From Desulfosporosinus shakirovi (GTDB lineage: Bacteria > Bacillota > Desulfitobacteriia > Desulfitobacteriales > Desulfitobacteriaceae), in the NCBI RefSeq assembly GCF_020595055.1, contig NZ_JAJDOO010000028.1, positions 1 through 63,555 of the forward strand: a DNA stretch of 63,555 nt, written 5' to 3'. A program made the position numbers and the translations under genes. Under the pieces are notes generated by a model, which saw only the letters and a program-made list of their open reading frames with translations, made no database searches and was not told the origin of the DNA. Every line of letters starts with the position of its first letter. Positions within the stretch are counted from its first letter, which is position 1. Below, piece by piece: positions 1 to 6,799 of the stretch.

Positions 1-142
1 TGGGATAACGCACCACCAGCTTGAAAAAATCTCAAGTTTCGTTACGGCCCCTTGTGCTATTCGGCGTGAAAAATTTCAAAGGGAGGATATGACATTTGCT
101 TGTCGAAATGATCTGATAATGAGGAGAATGGAGGAAGTTGTC

Positions 143-901
143 ATGAAAAAAGAAACCATTCGAGGATTAAACGGTTACGATATCCCCTGCGTGAACAATT
201 TAAGTGGTGGGGAGAGGAGGATCGTTATCATTAGCCATGGACTCGGCAGCAGCAAGGAAAGTCCGACGGCTAAGTCTATGGCTGCAGCACTGTCGGAACA
301 CAGCATTGGGACTTTTAGCTTTGATTTTCCCGCCCATGGTGACAGTCCGGTGGATGGCGAGCTGCTTAGGATACCCAACTGTCTGAACGACCTTTCTGCG
401 GTTGAAACCCATGTGCGTGAGCTCGGTCCCGAGGCGGATATCGCTTACTTCTCCTCCAGCTTCGGAGCATACATCAATCTGATCTATTTGGCGACGCGCA
501 CCCCTGCGGGCAAGAAATCTTTCTTACGCTGTGCGGCAGTGGATATGCCGGGGCTGTTTCGGAACAGTACTTCCCCGGAGCAGTATACTCAGCTAAAGGA
601 GCAGGGCTACATTATACCGGATTTTGACTACCTTCGCCCTCTGAAGATTACTCGGGAATTCTATGACGACCTAGAGATGCATGATGTGTTCAAACTCTGT
701 CGGCCGGATATGGCGCTGATAGGAATGATACACGGTGACGCCGACGAGACCGCCTCAGTGGTGGACGCCCGGCGCTTTTCACAGCAGTTCGGAGCGAGAT
801 TAACTGAAGTCAAAGGTGCAGATCACCGTATTATGACTCCGGGCGGATTGAAGCAGGTCATCGCGACTGCGGTACGGTTTTTCACAGCAAAAGAAGATTA
901 A
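143..901 (+). CDS. Alpha/beta hydrolase family protein
   Basis: Predicted cytoplasmic serine hydrolase of 252 aa; substrate unknown. The fold signature is visible: an oxyanion-type HGLGSSKE segment near residues 32-39, a nucleophile elbow FSSSFGAY with Ser106 in a GxSxG site whose first Gly is replaced by Ser, an acidic residue in GDADET near 199-201, and His228 in GADHRIM. An upstream in-frame ATG at 89 exists, but the GGAGG at about 131-135 sits just before the ATG at 143, so the shorter start is chosen. No signal peptide is seen. It stands alone, with a degraded stretch downstream. Family membership is firm; esterase, lipase or acyl-transfer activity cannot be separated from sequence. Confidence 0.85.
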   Translation: MKKETIRGLNGYDIPCVNNLSGGERRIVIISHGLGSSKESPTAKSMAAALSEHSIGTFSFDFPAHGDSPVDGELLRIPNCLNDLSAVETHVRELGPEADIAYFSSSFGAYINLIYLATRTPAGKKSFLRCAAVDMPGLFRNSTSPEQYTQLKEQGYIIPDFDYLRPLKITREFYDDLEMHDVFKLCRPDMALIGMIHGDADETASVVDARRFSQQFGARLTEVKGADHRIMTPGGLKQVIATAVRFFTAKED

Positions 902-1032
902 GGCTATCAGATTTTTTTGCGGACCATCCTGCAAGATCAACTGCGACGCGGGAAGAAGAATATGAAATTCAGTTTAAGGAGCTATGAAGGTGTTTGCCTG
1001 CATATTCCTCTCCAAAGATATGGGGGGGGGGA

Positions 1033-1167
1033 ACGCAGAAGGCCCTTAGGATAGCTGAAAAAATGCTGAGAAGGGGAGACTTGGTTGAAAATATTTACGA
1101 ATTGACTGAGCTTCTACTGGAAAAGGTAGCGGAAATGAAAGATCAATTATTTTTACATACTCAATAA
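1033..1167 (+). pseudogene. C-terminal remnant, possibly Rpn/PD-(D/E)XK transposase-like
   Basis: An open stretch without a good start encodes about 44 residues with the pattern IAEKMLRRGDLVENIYELT, ending at TAA 1165-1167. It resembles the C-terminal tail of Rpn-type recombination-promoting nuclease/transposase proteins, where a lysine-rich amphipathic end with 'kmL..G...e.I...T.L' is common. The ten-G run just upstream (about 1022-1031) and absence of the nuclease core suggest a degraded copy. Family call is tentative. Confidence 0.35.
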
Positions 1168-1200
1168 GCAGAGTCCAATCATTGCAATGAATGGTTAAAA

Positions 1201-1258
1201 AAATCCGGCAGTTTTGAGATGACTAATCTTGATGAGTCGCCTCAAAACTGCCGGATTT
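1201..1258. terminator. Long inverted repeat, bidirectional terminator or MITE-like
   Basis: Two exact 18-nt arms (1201-1218 and 1241-1258, core AATCCGGCAGTTTTGAG) enclose a 22-nt loop. The outer ends are A-rich on one side and T-rich on the other, so the hairpin could terminate transcription from either side. It lies between the hydrolase/remnant and the end of the converging molybdoenzyme gene. Confidence 0.6.
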
Positions 1259-1355
1259 TCAAAACTCGTGGATGAGATGGGATGGGATGATCGCACTATA
1301 GAGCAAGACCTGTGTGATAAGCCGGGTATTGAGGACACTAATAATAATTGAATCC

Positions 1356-2552
1356 CTATCCCTGCACCCAGGCATCCTGTTCATACCCTCGTTGACCCCA
1401 ATAGCCAATATGATCTTCTTCAATTAACTCAATCCGATTCAGCCATTTGACAGATTTATAAGCATACATCTGCGGAACTATTAATCTAACCGGACCACCC
1501 AGGTCCTTAGGAATGGGTTGGCCATCGTGCAGCACCGCTACTATGATGTCGTCCATATCAGCTTGCTGCAAAGTGAGTGAGTCCGTGTACATACTATCCC
1601 CGGAGTAGAGCTTGACCACCCTCGCCTCTGCCTTAACTTCAGCTTTCTCCAACAGTTCTTTAAGAGGGATGCCTTCCCAGGTATTGTTATATACCGACCA
1701 GCCTGTAACGCAGTGAAAATTACTGACTTGTACAGAACGCTTGAGGGCCACAAACTCCTCCCAATTCAAGGTTATTGGTTTCTCAACCAGTCCGTTAATT
1801 GTAAATAACCAGTTATCATTGGTAAAGAAGGGAAGCCTGGTGACTGAATAGCTGCGAAAAGAACCACTGGCTCCTCCGCCAACGGGTGGAGCCGAATCTG
1901 CTGATGGTTGGGGAGCCGGCAGAAGCTGGTTAGTTCCCTCTTTATTTACCGCCTGGAACTCTGGCCCTGAGCCAAGGTCACCGATCCACTTGATCAGAGC
2001 TGGGACAACTGAAATGGCCAAGCCAGCACCGATGACGGTGCGAAGGAAGTCCTTACGGGTGTAGAACCGTCCGAAACCCTGGCTTTGATGCCGCCGAGGT
2101 TCCTTAAGCCGGCCTAGCTTTGTTAAAGAATGATAAAGGAACAAGGGAAGCCCGAGCCAAACAAACACATCATGAGCCAGCAGGGCTGCATTGGAAACCC
2201 CAGGTCCCATGGCTTGGAACTGCCACAAAAGAACTCCCGAGATAAACCAGCCCATAACTAACAATAGAACAACAATAATATGCAATCGCTGCCAAGGCTT
2301 ACCCTTAAGCAACTGCCAGTGTCTGACTGCTGACCCCAAGTAAGCTAGCACCGGAAGGATTGAGACCAAGCCGATCATGATGTGCAGCCACTTGATCCAG
2401 ATCTTAGCTTCCCCCAGCAGCTCTTTCCAGGAACTGCTGAATAGCAAGAGCCCGGAAAACACCAACAACGCAACGAGCAAGGCGTTCCAATAATGGAGCA
2501 AAGCCAGCCTTTTAGGGAAACCATTGTCCTTTTCTTGGCGCCCGTTAGTCAT
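1356..2552 (-). CDS. Membrane-anchored YedY/MsrP-like molybdoenzyme fused to heme-b type membrane domain
   Basis: A 398-aa protein with two parts. Residues 15-145 form about four membrane helices carrying His20, His57, His127 and His141, a pattern expected of a di-heme cytochrome b domain like MsrQ/YedZ. Residues 230-398 are an oxidoreductase molybdopterin domain: Cys281 in FHCVTGWSVYNNTW is the expected Mo ligand, and GGPVRLIVPQMYAYKSVKWL and GYWGQRGYEQDAW are typical of the family. Between them, residues 165-171 read TRKDFLR followed by a hydrophobic helix, a Tat-like internal signal with RK instead of RR; this would place the Mo domain outside. The last gene of a group with the Met-rich lipoprotein and two-component system. 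Likely a reductase of methionine sulfoxide or a related substrate; sulfite-oxidase-type chemistry is an alternative. Confidence 0.85.
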   Translation of the reverse strand: MTNGRQEKDNGFPKRLALLHYWNALLVALLVFSGLLLFSSSWKELLGEAKIWIKWLHIMIGLVSILPVLAYLGSAVRHWQLLKGKPWQRLHIIVVLLLVMGWFISGVLLWQFQAMGPGVSNAALLAHDVFVWLGLPLFLYHSLTKLGRLKEPRRHQSQGFGRFYTRKDFLRTVIGAGLAISVVPALIKWIGDLGSGPEFQAVNKEGTNQLLPAPQPSADSAPPVGGGASGSFRSYSVTRLPFFTNDNWLFTINGLVEKPITLNWEEFVALKRSVQVSNFHCVTGWSVYNNTWEGIPLKELLEKAEVKAEARVVKLYSGDSMYTDSLTLQQADMDDIIVAVLHDGQPIPKDLGGPVRLIVPQMYAYKSVKWLNRIELIEEDHIGYWGQRGYEQDAWVQG

Positions 2553-2575
2553 TCATCTGATCCCTCCTCTCGCAA

Positions 2576-3613
2576 TTAGTCCCCTTTGGGCAACGTGAAC
2601 CAAAAGCAGCTTCCGCCTCCCGGTCGACTGATCACTCCGATTTCTCCGCCTTGCTGTAGAACCAGGGATTTTGCAATTGCCAGCCCCAACCCCGATCCGC
2701 CCTCTGAACGGCTGCGAGAAGGATCAAGCCTGTAAAAGCGTTCAAATATCTGTTCTTTTGCTTGCTCAGGAACCCCTTTTCCTTGGTCAGTAACACTTAC
2801 CCGAACAAAACCCTTTGCTACATCATCTACTTCGATGCCGATAATTCCATTTCTGGGAGAATGCCGGATGGCATTCTCTAAGAGATTCTGGATAATTCGT
2901 TGAACCTGCTGCGGAACCATCTGACAGCGCAGGAATTGTTCTGGTAACTTCACTTGGAGGTCAAGGGTCTTGTCCTCCAGCAGCTTAGCAAAGCGGGGAA
3001 GAAGCTCTATCAGCACATCATCTAAAAGTGCCGACACAGTTTCCTGAGATCGTTCCTCAGCATCCAGTGTCGACAACTCAAAAAGATCCTGAATCAAAGT
3101 TCCCAGTCTCAGTGATTCGCTTCGGATGGTTGCCAGATAGCGCCGGAAGGCTTCCTCATCCTCTACTATTCCATCCTCTAATGCTTCCACATACGACTGC
3201 ACCGAGGCCAAGGGGGTCCGCAAATCATGGGCCAAATTAGCCACTAATTCCCGCCTTGATTTTTCCGAGGCTTTCACTTGGCGAAAACTCTCTTCCAGCT
3301 TAGTCCCCATAAGATTAAATTGCTCAGCCAATACTTTCAGCTCAACCGGTCCGACCACGGGCACCCGAGTGCGCAATGCTCCCGAGGCGAATTCGGCGGT
3401 TGCAGTCCCAATTCTCAGAACCGCACTAACTACCGGGCGCATAACAAAAAAATGTAACCCTGCCGAAACACACCCCGCAGCAATAGCTGCAATGGAAAGC
3501 ATAAGCAACTGCTGGGAAGACAGCAGCATGTAACTATAAAAAATAAACAGCACCGAAACGATTGCCGCGATGCTGATCAAGTTGGCAAGTACCAGATAAT
3601 TATTTAGTTTCAT
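2576..3613 (-). CDS. Sensor histidine kinase, HAMP type
   Basis: A 345-aa membrane kinase pairing with the regulator just upstream. Helices at about 4-28 and 35-57 flank only a very short external segment, then a HAMP domain (about 57-110), HisKA with His129 in LAHDLRTPLAS, and a GHKL ATPase with NLLENAIRHSP, DQGKGV and GGSGLGLAIAKS boxes. A longer reading frame begins at 3691, but the ATG at 3613 overlaps the regulator's 3' end by 14 bp and is preceded by GGAAGAA, which fits translational coupling. With almost no external sensor loop, the signal is probably detected within the membrane or from a partner, perhaps the lipoprotein or the heme domain encoded alongside. Confidence 0.88.
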   Translation of the reverse strand: MKLNNYLVLANLISIAAIVSVLFIFYSYMLLSSQQLLMLSIAAIAAGCVSAGLHFFVMRPVVSAVLRIGTATAEFASGALRTRVPVVGPVELKVLAEQFNLMGTKLEESFRQVKASEKSRRELVANLAHDLRTPLASVQSYVEALEDGIVEDEEAFRRYLATIRSESLRLGTLIQDLFELSTLDAEERSQETVSALLDDVLIELLPRFAKLLEDKTLDLQVKLPEQFLRCQMVPQQVQRIIQNLLENAIRHSPRNGIIGIEVDDVAKGFVRVSVTDQGKGVPEQAKEQIFERFYRLDPSRSRSEGGSGLGLAIAKSLVLQQGGEIGVISRPGGGSCFWFTLPKGD

Positions 3614-4328
3614 GAGGGTTCTTCCCATCCAGTTTATACCCGATACCCCAAACTGTTTTAATCCAGCGAGGTTGAGACGGATCCAACTCAATCTTTTCTC
3701 TCAATCGTCTGACCAGCACAGTTACAGTGGTTGTATCTCCATTATAATCTGTATGCCAAATTCGTTTTAACAATTGGCTGCGGGAAAAGACTTGCCCCGA
3801 GTGACATGCCAACAGGAAGAGAAGATCAAACTCCTTAGCAGTCAAATCCACCTCAGAGCCTGCTGCCTTTACTCGCCGCTGGGATGGGAAAATGGATAGA
3901 CCATCGAAATGCAGGGCCTCCTGCGCCTCTCCCGATGCCGAGCCTTTGTGAGGGCTTTGGGCCGGCGACACCCGCCGCAAAATATTTTTGACCCGCAGCA
4001 CCAGTTCACGCGGACTGAAAGGCTTTGTCATATAATCATCCGCGCCCATACTTAGCCCAAGCAGTCGATCTGGTTCCTCTCCCCGTGCGGTCAGCAGGAT
4101 GACGGGTGTCTCTCCGGCCTCCCGCACCTTTTCACATACCTCCCAGCCATCGAGACCGGGCATCATAAGATCGAGCACCAACAGATCAGGAGATTGTTCC
4201 TTCCAAAGCTGTAAAGCTTCTTCTCCGTCATGTGCCACCCAGACCACATAACCTTCTCGTTCTAAGTAACGACGGCATACATCGGTTATATTCTGTTCAT
4301 CATCGGCAACCAGAATGCAGGCAGTCAT
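3600..4328 (-). CDS. OmpR/PhoB-family response regulator
   Basis: A 242-aa DNA-binding regulator: receiver domain with phospho-acceptor Asp53 in VLDLMMPG, acidic pair near residues 9-10 and Lys102 in TKPF, then a winged-helix domain ending in WGIGYKLDG. The stop overlaps the kinase start. The pair precedes the molybdoenzyme gene and follows the Met-rich lipoprotein gene, so those are the likely targets. The arrangement parallels E. coli HprRS (YedWV), which controls msrPQ, but this is an analogy from gene order, not proven orthology. Confidence 0.88.
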   Translation of the reverse strand: MTACILVADDEQNITDVCRRYLEREGYVVWVAHDGEEALQLWKEQSPDLLVLDLMMPGLDGWEVCEKVREAGETPVILLTARGEEPDRLLGLSMGADDYMTKPFSPRELVLRVKNILRRVSPAQSPHKGSASGEAQEALHFDGLSIFPSQRRVKAAGSEVDLTAKEFDLLFLLACHSGQVFSRSQLLKRIWHTDYNGDTTTVTVLVRRLREKIELDPSQPRWIKTVWGIGYKLDGKNPHETK

Positions 4329-4460
4329 TGGTTCTCCTCCTTGACCAGTGTGTCTAAATGCAGTGTTAAGATGTTCTTAAGTCTCTATTATACTGTCAGT
4401 TATCAAATCATGGCAACTGGAGAAAAAAACTCTCATCTTAACATCTACATCTTATCAGTT
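4329..4460 (-). promoter_or_regulatory. Upstream region of regulator gene with TTAAGA/CATCTTA boxes
   Basis: An inverted repeat TTAAGA-TGT-TCTTAA lies at about 4363-4377. CATCTTA-type boxes recur at about 4434-4440 and 4446-4452, the last overlapping the 3' end of the lipoprotein gene. Related CTTAA motifs occur upstream of the lipoprotein gene (about 4865-4876). These may be binding sites of the adjacent OmpR-type regulator; no direct proof. Confidence 0.35.
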
Positions 4461-4780
4461 GTCTTGCCATCCTTCATAGTATCTTTGCTATCGTTCATCG
4501 AATCCTTGTCGTCCATCATGGTATCTTTCCCGTCATTCATTGCATCCTTGTCGTCCATCATGGTATCTTTCCCGTCATTCATTGCATCCTTGTCGTCCAT
4601 CATGGTATCTTTCCCGTCATTCATTGCATCCTTGTCATCCATCATGGTGTCTTGATCCTGCTTCATTTCCGTCTTCTGTAGGGTGCCTTCGTTTCCCATT
4701 GTTTGATTGTCGCTTCCACACCCGGTTAGCGGGAAAGCCAAGGCGGCTGCCAACATAATTATTGCTGCTTGTTTTTTCAT
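4445..4780 (-). CDS. Met/Asp-rich repeat lipoprotein, MrpX/MxKDx-like
   Basis: A 111-aa secreted lipoprotein. The signal peptide ends in the lipobox LTGC, giving lipidated Cys21. The mature chain of about 91 residues is almost entirely a 14-residue repeat MMDDKDAMNDGKDT in three exact and one variant copy; 16 of 91 residues are Met and there is no Cys after the lipid site. It resembles the 'pentapeptide MxKDx' proteins; one of these, MrpX of Azospira, acts with a YedY-type reductase as an oxidant-consuming Met-rich peptide (established for that system). Here the same pairing with a YedY-like enzyme and a two-component system suggests a lipid-anchored methionine buffer against oxidants. Metal binding (Cu/Ag) through Met and Asp is the main alternative. 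Confidence 0.8.
   Translation of the reverse strand: MKKQAAIIMLAAALAFPLTGCGSDNQTMGNEGTLQKTEMKQDQDTMMDDKDAMNDGKDTMMDDKDAMNDGKDTMMDDKDAMNDGKDTMMDDKDSMNDSKDTMKDGKTTDKM
4503..4660 (-). repeat. 42-bp tandem repeat inside the lipoprotein gene
   Basis: Unit borders fall at 4503, 4545, 4587 and 4629: three 42-bp copies identical at the DNA level, plus a partial diverged copy. Identity at third codon positions points to recent expansion or homogenisation rather than ancient protein-level repetition. Confidence 0.9.
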
Positions 4781-4963
4781 TAAATTTTCCTCCTCTGATT
4801 GTCTTAACTACCTGCATAGTTTAACAGAGAAGGATTACTGTACGAGAACGGTTTTCTCACAAAAACCTTAACTTAATATTACAAAAGTGTATCATTCTCT
4901 GAGGTTATCAAATGAATAAATTTAATCAATTTATTAATATAGCCGGATTAAGGTGAATACAAA

Positions 4964-5107
4964 ATGTTTGCTTTAGCCGGTTATCAGGTCAATATGTATG
5001 GCCGATCCCAGGCTGGCATCGTGAGAGGTTTTAAGCGGATAGCTGAAATACTGCAAAAGTTTAAGGACCATGGTTTAGTTGTCATTCTTCCAAAGGGATC
5101 CAGGTAG
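4964..5107 (+). pseudogene. Remnant of 3-hydroxyacyl-CoA (or carnitine) dehydrogenase N-terminal domain
   Basis: A 47-codon frame reads FALAGYQVNMYGRSQ followed by IVRGFKRIAEILQKF, the second beta strand and following helix of the NAD-binding domain in the 3-hydroxyacyl-CoA dehydrogenase family, which also includes L-carnitine dehydrogenase. The GxGxxG loop that should precede it is missing and the frame ends early, so it cannot be functional. It lies just upstream of the dehydratase/CoA-transferase operon, which makes the family membership interesting. Confidence 0.55.
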
Positions 5108-5128
5108 GGAGATTCCCCAGGGCCTATG

Positions 5129-5168
5129 CCTGTCCAAGAAACGAAAGCGCTTTCGTTTCTTGGACAGG
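5129..5168. repeat. 40-bp perfect palindrome, copy 1
   Basis: Left arm CCTGTCCAAGAAACGAAAGC (5129-5148) is immediately followed by its exact reverse complement (5149-5168), with no loop; an extra G-C pair extends it to 5128-5169. The downstream flank TGTTTATAAG (5170s) is shared with copy 2 at 12542-12581. It could be a terminator, a protein site or a small mobile palindrome. Confidence 0.85.
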
Positions 5169-5354
5169 CTGTTTATAAGATATTACCTTATACCCATAAC
5201 TACTGAGATAGACCTGTTTCGCCACCATGTTGAGGGAGAAAGAGAGCGGTAACCCCCCTCGATATTGCCACAAATTAAAACCTTTAGAATATGAAAACCA
5301 GCTACAATCTCCAAAGAAAGACATCCAGCCATAAACAAGGTAGGCGTTTGGGAT

Positions 5355-5496
5355 GCGTTATAGTTTATTCTATTATCAACGAAAAGGGGGTGATATAGCA
5401 ATAAAGCATGCTGATGGGACTATCTCTCTAACACAATTTGACATATCGGAAAAAGAACCAGTGAAAATTGATCATATAGTTAAGGATGCAAAATAA
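5355..5496 (+). pseudogene. C-terminal remnant of a small secreted protein family
   Basis: The last codons read IAIKHADGTISLTQFDIS and then a short Lys-rich tail to TAA 5494-5496. This matches the C-terminus of the intact minus-strand gene at 56486-56923 (IAIKHEDKTITLTEFDIS) and, more weakly, that at 31162-31506 (IGIKHSDG). No signal peptide or start is present, so this is a truncated family member. Confidence 0.6.
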
Positions 5497-5653
5497 ATTG
5501 CCGCTACCGGTCCGGAAGCTGCTGCAGCCTGCCAGGAATTTCATACTGTCTTAGATAAGTACTAAGGAATACTAATGCGAATAGGCAAAGTTAACAAGGG
5601 AGGACCCTTTGCGAAATGACTCCTTTCGCCGGATAAAGTTCTAATTTTGAGTA
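5497..5653. other. Intergenic stretch, nothing clear
   Basis: A short open frame to TAA at about 5565 (IAATGPEAAAACQEFHTVLD) looks like the tail of a lost gene, but the family was not recognised. Nothing else is seen before the terminator. Confidence 0.3.
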
Positions 5654-5707
5654 GAAAACGCCTCCGAGCGGTGTAATGATGCACCTCATAGGGGCGTTTT
5701 CTTTTTT
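5654..5707 (+). terminator. Intrinsic terminator ahead of the dehydratase operon
   Basis: GAAAACGCC (5654-5662) pairs with GGCGTTTTC (5693-5701), followed by six T. It insulates the sigma-54 promoter downstream from upstream transcription. Confidence 0.75.
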
Positions 5708-5792
5708 GGGGGTTGTCTAAATTACGTTGCCGATTGCCTTAGATATGCTTAAATCCTGCCCTTTGCTTGAGATGGATTTAAACATTTGCCTA

Positions 5793-5808
5793 TGGCATAG
5801 TAATTGCT
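5793..5808 (+). promoter_or_regulatory. Sigma-54 (-24/-12) promoter of the dehydratase operon
   Basis: TGGCATA-GTAA-TTGCT matches the sigma-54 consensus TGGCACG-N4-TTGCW with the invariant GG and GC correctly spaced. It lies 37 bp upstream of the TTG start of the activator gene. The two sigma-54 activators encoded nearby are the natural candidates to drive it. Confidence 0.8.
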
Positions 5809-5844
5809 ATTATACATTATTTTAGAAAGAAGGGAGGGCTGTAA

Positions 5845-6618
5845 TTGATAACAGCAGGTGTGGACATTGGATCGACCTCATCAAAAGTTGTAGTTTTGGC
5901 AGAAGGCGAAAAGATTTTAAACAAAGTCATAATACCTGTTGGTGCCGGAAGCAGCGGGCCGGCAAGAGCCTTTGAACAGTCTATTCGGGAGGTGAATTTG
6001 AGTCGAGAGGATATAAAAAGGGTGATTGCAACGGGATACGGCAGAAACACTTTTACAGGTGCAGACCAACAGATTACGGAAATAACCTGTCACGCCCGTG
6101 GAGTTTATGAACTTGTTCCGGGTGTAAAAACGATTATTGACATCGGTGGTCAGGATGCTAAAGCCATTGGAATTGGCAAGGGTGGAACTGTCTCTAACTT
6201 GATCATGAATGATAAATGCGCAGCGGGTACCGGAAGATTTTTGGAGGTCATGTCACGTATTTTAGAAATTAATATTGAGGATTTAGCAGATTTGGCTGCA
6301 TTAGCGAAAAACGAGATTTCAATTAGTAATACTTGTACAGTATTTGCAGAGTCTGAGGTTATTTCACAGCTTTCTACCGGCACATCTCGGGAGGATGTTG
6401 CAGCGGGTATTGTCCAATCTGTGGTAGGCCGTGTTGCAGGACTCGTTAAACGTATTGGCGTGCAATGTGAGGTTGTTATGACCGGTGGAGTGTGTCTAAA
6501 CTGGATGATCATTAAAGTGATGGAGAAAGAGCTTGCTGTACCCGTAATAGCTTCTCCCATGGCACAATTGACAGGTGCTCTTGGGGCTGCTCTACTGGCT
6601 TTCGAAAGTGCAAGCTAA
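5845..6618 (+). CDS. 2-hydroxyacyl-CoA dehydratase activator (BadF/HgdC-type ATPase)
   Basis: A 257-aa ASKHA-fold ATPase that uses ATP to inject single low-potential electrons into the dehydratase. N-terminal GVDIGSTSSKVV binds phosphate; IDIGGQDAK is the second nucleotide motif. Cys125 in NDKCAAGTGRF and Cys164 in NTCTVFAESEV are the two conserved cysteines that hold the dimer-bridging [4Fe-4S] cluster in HgdC. The start is TTG at 5845 with AGGGAGGG eight bases upstream. First gene of a sigma-54-promoted unit, followed after 181 bp by the two dehydratase subunits. A role with a benzoyl-CoA-reductase-like or double-cubane enzyme is possible but the two-subunit neighbours favour dehydratase. 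Confidence 0.92.
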   Translation: MITAGVDIGSTSSKVVVLAEGEKILNKVIIPVGAGSSGPARAFEQSIREVNLSREDIKRVIATGYGRNTFTGADQQITEITCHARGVYELVPGVKTIIDIGGQDAKAIGIGKGGTVSNLIMNDKCAAGTGRFLEVMSRILEINIEDLADLAALAKNEISISNTCTVFAESEVISQLSTGTSREDVAAGIVQSVVGRVAGLVKRIGVQCEVVMTGGVCLNWMIIKVMEKELAVPVIASPMAQLTGALGAALLAFESAS

Positions 6619-6799
6619 CCTCTCAGGAATGGGGTGGTGCTTCACGCCACCGAAATTTTCGCTATTTTCAGTATATTGGGGCAATAATGCACCAGTGCTG
6701 AGGCGTTCTAAAACTGCCGACCTTGACGAGCAACAAGGTGGAACTAATATTTGCTTGGGAAATGGAAAAATGAATCAGATCGAAAAGGGGTGACTTTAA
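6619..6799 (+). other. Leader between activator and dehydratase genes
   Basis: A 181-bp spacer with one small hairpin (GGTGG...CCACC, about 6632-6652) and no convincing gene. It may tune expression between the activator, needed in small amounts, and the dehydratase. Confidence 0.4.

Noticed and set aside
1022-1031. Phase-variable poly-G tract controlling a gene
   Set aside because: The ten-G run is not within or before an intact gene; the downstream frame is a remnant.
4503-4660. CRISPR-like repeat array
   Set aside because: The units are contiguous without spacers and lie in frame inside a lipoprotein gene.
4540-4758. Plus-strand reading frames opposite the repeat lipoprotein
   Set aside because: They mirror the repeat; the minus frame has signal peptide, lipobox and ribosome site.
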